From a virus: a stretch of DNA of 32,033 bases. Position numbers and translations under genes: made by a program. The stretch lies in the IMG/VR virus record IMGVR_UViG_3300017730_002072, positions 1-32,033 of that record, one strand, 5' to 3'. Position 1 is the stretch's first letter, and each line of letters opens with the position of its first letter. This document shows, in pieces, positions 28,429 through 32,033 of the stretch. The notes beneath the pieces were generated by a model. It did no database searches. It saw only the letters and a program-made list of their open reading frames with translations, and had not been told where the DNA came from.

Positions 28429-28869
28429 ATGAAGAACATATTAAAAAATACATCGAAAGGTTTCACATTGATTGAACTTGTAATGGTTACAATCATATTA
28501 GGAATCTTAGCAGCTGTAGCAATTCCAAGATATCAACAAACGGTTGATAACGCAGAAGCAACAGCAGAAAAGGCATTTGTAGATATGGTATGGGCAGGAG
28601 TAGAACAAGAAGCTTCTGAAAGACTAACAGATGATGGACTTGAAGCATGGCCTTACAATCCACTAACAGTTATTGGTAGAAGCCGTAACATATCAGTTAC
28701 TCTATTTGAAGGAGTACCTGATGAGGATAATGAATGGCAGTTTAGTGTAGATGCAGCTGGTGAACCAGCAATCTTTCATCATAGAAGAAATGACGAAATC
28801 TACTACTACAAATACGATTCATTGACATTTGAGTTAGACGAAGAACCTACACTTTACACAAACGAATAA
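28429..28869 (+). CDS. Type IV prepilin-like protein 2
   Basis: A 146-residue protein. Leader KNILKNTSKG, then FTLIELVMVTIILGILAAVAIPR: Gly11, Phe12 at +1 and Glu16 at +5 are the classical prepilin peptidase motif. The hydrophobic helix and the PRY turn are textbook. The mature head is acidic (YNPLTVIGRSRN, then FHHRRNDEIYYYKYD). It is likely co-transcribed with the first prepilin gene 32 bases upstream. It could be a major or minor pilin. A phage encoding two pilins may coat or replace the host pilus. Confidence 0.9.
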   Translation: MKNILKNTSKGFTLIELVMVTIILGILAAVAIPRYQQTVDNAEATAEKAFVDMVWAGVEQEASERLTDDGLEAWPYNPLTVIGRSRNISVTLFEGVPDEDNEWQFSVDAAGEPAIFHHRRNDEIYYYKYDSLTFELDEEPTLYTNE

Positions 28870-28874
28870 TTAAT

Positions 28875-28898
28875 GGGGGATTTGAAAATCATTTCCCC
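28875..28898 (+). terminator. Possible terminator after the pilins
   Basis: GGGGGA (28875-28880) pairs with TTCCCC (28893-28898) across a 12-base loop. The following TATTTATT is a weak U-tract, so it may be a partial terminator or stabilising hairpin rather than a strong stop. Confidence 0.4.
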
Positions 28899-28919
28899 TA
28901 TTTATTATAAAGAGGTATT

Positions 28920-29363
28920 ATGAGATTTAAACTCACAAATGATATTTTAGAAATTATCTTATTTGGATCAATAATGGTTACTTTAGGGTTCGTATTTCTT
29001 AACGATGACGAACCCATTAAAGTGCAAAGTGAACCATCAGTTGAAAATTTTGATGACTATCCATTACAAGCATGGCAAACCTTAGATAGAAAAGGTGGAG
29101 AATGTGTAAAGGTTCGTTATCGTGTAGAGAAAAATAAAACTCGTTTATATATGATAAATGCCGATGGAAAGAAAGTTCACACACAACCAATATCTTTAAG
29201 TCCACACAGAGATGGTAGGGATAGGATAGAAACATATGTTTGGAAACTCTATCGAACCGAGTGGACGGATAAGATAGCACCAGGTGAATACTTAATCATA
29301 GTGGGAACAGAGCATGATAAATCAGCATCAAGAAATCTTACTCTTGAAATCGACATAATGTAA
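28920..29363 (+). CDS. Membrane-anchored beta-domain protein
   Basis: A 147-residue protein with AAAGAGG upstream. N-terminal membrane helix (12-28, IILFGSIMVTLGFVFL). The rest is beta-rich: ECVKVRYRVEKNKTRLYMIN, then RIETYVWKLYRTEWTDKI and PGEYLIIVGTEHDKS. The late VWKLYRT...APGEYLIIV pattern is like FlgD- or T9SS-type Ig repeats. Probably periplasmic. Function unknown. Confidence 0.6.
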   Translation: MRFKLTNDILEIILFGSIMVTLGFVFLNDDEPIKVQSEPSVENFDDYPLQAWQTLDRKGGECVKVRYRVEKNKTRLYMINADGKKVHTQPISLSPHRDGRDRIETYVWKLYRTEWTDKIAPGEYLIIVGTEHDKSASRNLTLEIDIM

Positions 29364-29482
29364 TGTGGATGCCATTTGTTATAATAACATTAGGTGTTTG
29401 TTTGATTTGGGAATTAGATGAAAGACAAACAATAAAAAAATATAAGAAGAAAAAAAGAATTGAACAACAGAGAGAAAAATGA
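29363..29482 (+). CDS. 39-residue membrane microprotein
   Basis: Starts in the previous stop (TAATG). One membrane helix (WMPFVIITLGVCLIWEL) followed by a very basic tail (KKYKKKKRIEQQREK). Overlaps the next gene by ATGA. Function unknown. Confidence 0.5.
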   Translation: MWMPFVIITLGVCLIWELDERQTIKKYKKKKRIEQQREK

Positions 29483-30111
29483 AATACTTATCAATTGTAT
29501 TATCAATAAGTGTTATATATTCACAAGTAGACGAACAAGTCTTTGCAGACCAAGGCATCGAAAGAACATCTGAATTTAAACGAGGTAAAGCCTACGGACA
29601 AGATTGTGATGATACAGAATACAGAGATTACAAAGGGTATCCTGCTTGGAAAGGTTATGGTGGATGGATATCTGAATGTGATTCAATTCGTACCGTAAAT
29701 TTAGACAGAGAGTTTGCTGAAAAAGATAAAATCAGACAAAGAGAAAAGGCTATACAAGATAGTATTGATATGAAAGAAGCATTAGTAGAGATAGATAATT
29801 TAGATTTAGATGCTATGTGGGAAAATACGGTTTGGGTTGAGATAACAGATATAGAAGATACTATATATGGAGAAGTAGAACAGATTACAGCTGTTGCTGG
29901 TGTTCGTGGAGCGGAAGCAGAGGACGAGGCATTGAATCATTTATATTATAGAAGAAGTATGAAAGGTCTTGCTCTAATAGACCTACAAAAGGCCTATGGT
30001 AAATTAAAAATAAAAAGAGATAACTTAATTAAAACAAATCCTAAACATCCAAAGTTAGAAAAATTTGACAACCTCTTGTCACAATTACAAATTAAAATAA
30101 ATAAATCATAA
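29479..30111 (+). CDS. Secreted protein, unknown
   Basis: A 210-residue protein with a signal peptide (KYLSIVLSISVIYSQ, probable cut after Gln16). The mature N-terminal part is rich in Tyr, Gly and Asp with two cysteines (Cys43 and Cys67, a possible disulphide), then a helical C-terminal half (REKAIQDSIDMKEALVEIDN, IDLQKAYGKLKIKRDNL). Predicted periplasmic. No family recognised. It lies directly upstream of the TonB-like gene. Confidence 0.6.
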   Translation: MKYLSIVLSISVIYSQVDEQVFADQGIERTSEFKRGKAYGQDCDDTEYRDYKGYPAWKGYGGWISECDSIRTVNLDREFAEKDKIRQREKAIQDSIDMKEALVEIDNLDLDAMWENTVWVEITDIEDTIYGEVEQITAVAGVRGAEAEDEALNHLYYRRSMKGLALIDLQKAYGKLKIKRDNLIKTNPKHPKLEKFDNLLSQLQIKINKS

Positions 30112-30158
30112 ACTAACAAAAAAGTTGTGTTGTTTCTAAATGTTTAAGATATTTAGTA

Positions 30159-30181
30159 TTGGAAGATGATGACACTTCCAA
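30159..30181 (+). promoter_or_regulatory. Leader hairpin upstream of the TonB-like gene
   Basis: TTGGAAG (30159-30165) pairs perfectly with CTTCCAA (30175-30181) with a 9-base loop. There is no T-run after it. A region at 30118-30152 resembles the 33-base motif of 4835 and 6668, so this leader may share its regulation. Confidence 0.4.
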
Positions 30182-30217
30182 CAAAATAGTAACTTATCAT
30201 TTAAAAAGGAGACACAC

Positions 30218-30544
30218 ATGAAGCGACTAATGTGTATGTTCTTAATGGGCTTGATTTCCGCTCAAACATTAAAAACAGCACTACCACAACCAAAAGAACC
30301 TTTCGTTCTTACTTACTACGACATTAGAGAAGATATACTTTTAAAGACGCCACACGGTAAAATAACAGTAGATTTTTTTATAAATGAGAGAGGAGAAGTA
30401 GAGGATCCAGTTATCAAGGATACTTTCAATATCAACCTTAATGAAGTAGTGTTGGATAAATTAAAAGAAACATCTTATTATCCAGCAACTCAGAATGGAC
30501 GACCAGTTCGAATCAAATATACATTACCAATAGTATTTAAATAA
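30218..30544 (+). CDS. Secreted TonB C-terminal-domain protein
   Basis: A 108-residue protein with AAAGGAGACACAC upstream. Signal peptide CMFLMGLISAQ (probable cut after Gln16). The mature part is a TonB C-terminal fold: KITVDFFINERGEVEDPVI (49-66), a helix, then YYPATQNGRPVRIKYTLPIVF (87-107), matching the family pattern FxPAtxxGxPVxxxxxxPIxF. TonB C-terminal domains touch the TonB box of outer-membrane receptors. There is no N-terminal transmembrane anchor or proline spacer, so it cannot act as a normal TonB; a free domain might block or redirect TonB coupling. It pairs conceptually with the receptor at 9983. Confidence 0.85.
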   Translation: MKRLMCMFLMGLISAQTLKTALPQPKEPFVLTYYDIREDILLKTPHGKITVDFFINERGEVEDPVIKDTFNINLNEVVLDKLKETSYYPATQNGRPVRIKYTLPIVFK

Positions 30545-30554
30545 CGGAGGCAAA

Positions 30555-30872
30555 ATGTTAGAATACTTTTTATTGGGAGTTTTAGCACCTATCTTTCTAA
30601 ATCTTATGCACCTATGTGTAGGAATATATGTAGTAATTCAAAGAGGAAATATGATGTCATTGGGATTTTCAGGTATGGGATTTATAACCAAAACCATAGG
30701 GATGATATTTCTCACTTGGTTAGGAATAGTTAAGCTGAATATGGATTTTCAAATCTATGTTCCGTTATTAACATTCTTTTGGTTCTTCACTCATATCGTA
30801 GAAGCCTTTGTGATTAATCATTATATGAAAGAGAACGTACCAAAATTTCTACAAGACATACAACTCAATTAG
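30555..30872 (+). CDS. Small multi-helix membrane protein
   Basis: A 105-residue protein with AACGGAGGCAAA upstream. About three membrane helices (LLGVLAPIFLNLMHLCVGIY; GFITKTIGMIFLTWLGIVKL; LTFFWFFTHIVEAFVINHY). Function unknown. A two-way terminator follows. Confidence 0.55.
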   Translation: MLEYFLLGVLAPIFLNLMHLCVGIYVVIQRGNMMSLGFSGMGFITKTIGMIFLTWLGIVKLNMDFQIYVPLLTFFWFFTHIVEAFVINHYMKENVPKFLQDIQLN

Positions 30873-30888
30873 TAAATAACTATTAAGC

Positions 30889-30919
30889 AAAAAAAAGGGG
30901 AACTATTGTTCCCCTTTTT
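30889..30919. terminator. Bidirectional intrinsic terminator
   Basis: GGGGAAC (30897-30903) pairs with GTTCCCC (30908-30914), with an A-run before and a T-run after. It can end both the plus-strand transcript and the minus-strand gene at 30936-31157. Confidence 0.9.
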
Positions 30920-30935
30920 CATTATCCGATAATAG

Positions 30936-31157
30936 CTATTTACGAAATAAACCCACCAACACCAATAATGCGACTAATCCAGCGAAACCGGATTCGCCGA
31001 AGTTATTTATGATTGATGTCAGGTTACCAATAACATTTACGCCAAAGATTCCACTCCCAAACAATACTTCGCTTACAGCTCCGATTGCTATGAAAGAGGC
31101 GAGTAGTTGAGCGATATCATCTACCCAACCTTTGACTAATGTGATGACTTCCTTCAT
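30936..31157 (-). CDS. Small membrane protein, the only minus-strand gene
   Basis: A 73-residue protein with a reverse-strand GGGAG site nine bases before its ATG. Two membrane segments (IAQLLASFIAIGAVSEVLFG and FAGLVALLVLVGLF). Basic C-terminal end RK. Converges on the shared terminator at 30889. Size and topology would fit a holin or similar pore protein, but there is no direct family evidence. Confidence 0.65.
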   Translation of the reverse strand: MKEVITLVKGWVDDIAQLLASFIAIGAVSEVLFGSGIFGVNVIGNLTSIINNFGESGFAGLVALLVLVGLFRK

Positions 31158-31359
31158 TAGTTATCTCCCGTTGTTTTTTCTTATCATTTAACAAAAAAGG
31201 GATATTTAACTTCCGTTTTCTGTGTCGAATAAAATCCGACATATATAATTATAGTATATACAAATTTTTTGTTAGCAATATATATGCACCGATTTTTCAG
31301 TTAGTTAATATTTATTTATGAGTTATAATATCTATTTTTAATCAATATAAGGAAATAAA

Positions 31360-31752
31360 ATGGCACAAGATTATGAATTATTTGAGGGTAAGTCACTATC
31401 ATCATTGTTCAAAGATATTTACGATAATTCCAAACACAATAAAACACAACTTGAAATATTAGTAAAAGAAGTTGCTGGATATATTAAAGATGGGGATATG
31501 GCTATTCAGTTAATTCCTATGATAAAAGAGTATTTGGAAATCAATGTAAAGAACGATGAACAACTTGTCAAACTGGCAACGGTTGTACAGAGGTTAATTG
31601 CCGCTGAAGGTAAGGGTAGTAGTGAATCCGAATTTGGTTTATCAGAGAAAGAAAAGGCTCAATTACTCACAAGTATAGATGATGTAGTGGTTGATATGCA
31701 AAAAAAATCAGATAGTCTTACACAAGATATAAAGTCAGTTAAGGATAATTAA
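31360..31752 (+). CDS. Helical protein starting a probable structural operon
   Basis: A 130-residue, helical protein (KHNKTQLEILVKEVAGYIKD, then IQLIPMIKEYLEINVKN and a C-terminal coiled coil). Ribosome binding site TAAGGAAATAAA. The upstream gap has an A/T-rich late-promoter-like region (AATATTTATTTATGAG). The TAA stop overlaps the next ATG. I recall similar sequences near T4-like phage structural genes but cannot place it. Confidence 0.6.
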   Translation: MAQDYELFEGKSLSSLFKDIYDNSKHNKTQLEILVKEVAGYIKDGDMAIQLIPMIKEYLEINVKNDEQLVKLATVVQRLIAAEGKGSSESEFGLSEKEKAQLLTSIDDVVVDMQKKSDSLTQDIKSVKDN

Positions 31753-32033
31753 TGTCATATTGGGGCAAAAATGAGGATGCCGGCACAGATACTAAACGAG
31801 ATAACTCTGTAAGTCAAGAGAAGGCATCTGGTGGTGTTCTTACCAGTGCAGCCATTAGAGCTCTAATTAAATCTTCTGTACCTAATTTTAAAGATAATAC
31901 TTTTTATGAATTAGAAATGGCAGAAGTTATGGGGGTACTTTTAGATGAAAAAGACTTACCAGATTTAGCAGATGGAAGTGGAAAAAATTGGTCTTTGATG
32001 GGTTCTATATCTGCTAGAATGATTAATAGTGAA
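31752..32033 (+). CDS. Partial protein, probable phage structural or assembly gene
   Basis: Open to the window edge: 94 codons are visible. It begins MSYWGKNEDAGTDTKRDNSV and then SGGVLTSAAIRALIKSSVPN and YELEMAEVMGVLLDEKDLPD. Starts in the previous stop (TAATG). Acidic and polar, no recognised motif in the visible part. The position suggests the start of a late gene cluster. Confidence 0.5.
   Translation, partial: MSYWGKNEDAGTDTKRDNSVSQEKASGGVLTSAAIRALIKSSVPNFKDNTFYELEMAEVMGVLLDEKDLPDLADGSGKNWSLMGSISARMINSE

Noticed and set aside
1-32033. CRISPR array, insertion sequence, integrase or lysogeny module
   Set aside because: No regular repeat-spacer pattern, transposase motif, integrase or repressor-like gene was seen anywhere in the window.

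Overview
The window looks like part of a large, AT-rich, lytic T4-like marine phage genome. The evidence is tightly packed genes almost all on one strand, dozens of very short ORFs joined by TAATG, ATGA, TTGA or TAGTG overlaps, a gp55-like late sigma factor, three HNH nucleases, and T4-like marine-phage accessory genes (IscA/HesB, Hsp20, peptide deformylase, J-domain protein, DNA methyltransferase, HD hydrolase, tRNA, tmRNA). No head or tail gene is recognised, although the last two genes may begin a structural cluster. The standard code is used (TGG for Trp, TGA as a normal stop), with one informative exception. The host is probably a Gram-negative member of the FCB group (Bacteroidota or Ca. 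Marinimicrobia). This is inferred from a TonB-dependent receptor with a carboxypeptidase-like N-terminal domain, a histone-H1-like protein, and several signal peptides ending in AQ, SQ or GQ.

Layout. 1-3.6 kb: HNH fragment, PC4-like ssDNA-binding protein, IscA, HTH-HNH protein, small membrane and coiled-coil proteins, then a SelW/Rdx-family gene with an in-frame TGA at the CxxU position followed by a SECIS-like hairpin. 3.7-9.8 kb: secreted Ig-like protein, HNH nuclease, GHKL ATPase, Hsp20, J-domain protein, Hc1-like protein and a four-helix membrane protein. 9.8-12.8 kb: a full TonB-dependent receptor behind a predicted H-type pseudoknot. 12.8-18.9 kb: small-gene cassettes, each behind a TTGACT-N17-TAAGAT or TATATT promoter, plus a lipoprotein, a SWIM protein and tRNA-Cys. 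18.9-24.9 kb: peptide deformylase, IMPDH/GMPR-family enzyme, a possible outer-membrane barrel, tmRNA and DNA methyltransferase. 24.9-27.5 kb: 3D-fold murein protein, HD hydrolase and gp55-like sigma factor. 27.7-30.9 kb: two type IV prepilin-like proteins, secreted proteins and a TonB C-terminal-domain protein. 30.9 kb to the end: the only minus-strand gene, then the start of a probable late operon.

Themes. (1) Envelope remodelling: TonB receptor, TonB C-terminal protein, two pilins, a possible barrel, an Ig-like lipoprotein and its secreted paralogue, and a 3D-domain protein. (2) Translation and protein quality control: tmRNA, tRNA-Cys, peptide deformylase, Hsp20 and J-domain protein. (3) Redox and metabolism: IscA, a candidate selenoprotein and an IMPDH/GMPR enzyme. 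At least seven sigma70-like promoters share a common sequence and form a regulon; two sit so close to the start codon that the mRNAs should be leaderless. A second 33-base motif lies about 125-140 bases upstream of the GHKL and Hsp20 genes, whose leaders carry hairpins or repeats. The most notable items are the candidate phage selenoprotein, the phage tmRNA, and the TonB receptor, TonB and pilin set.
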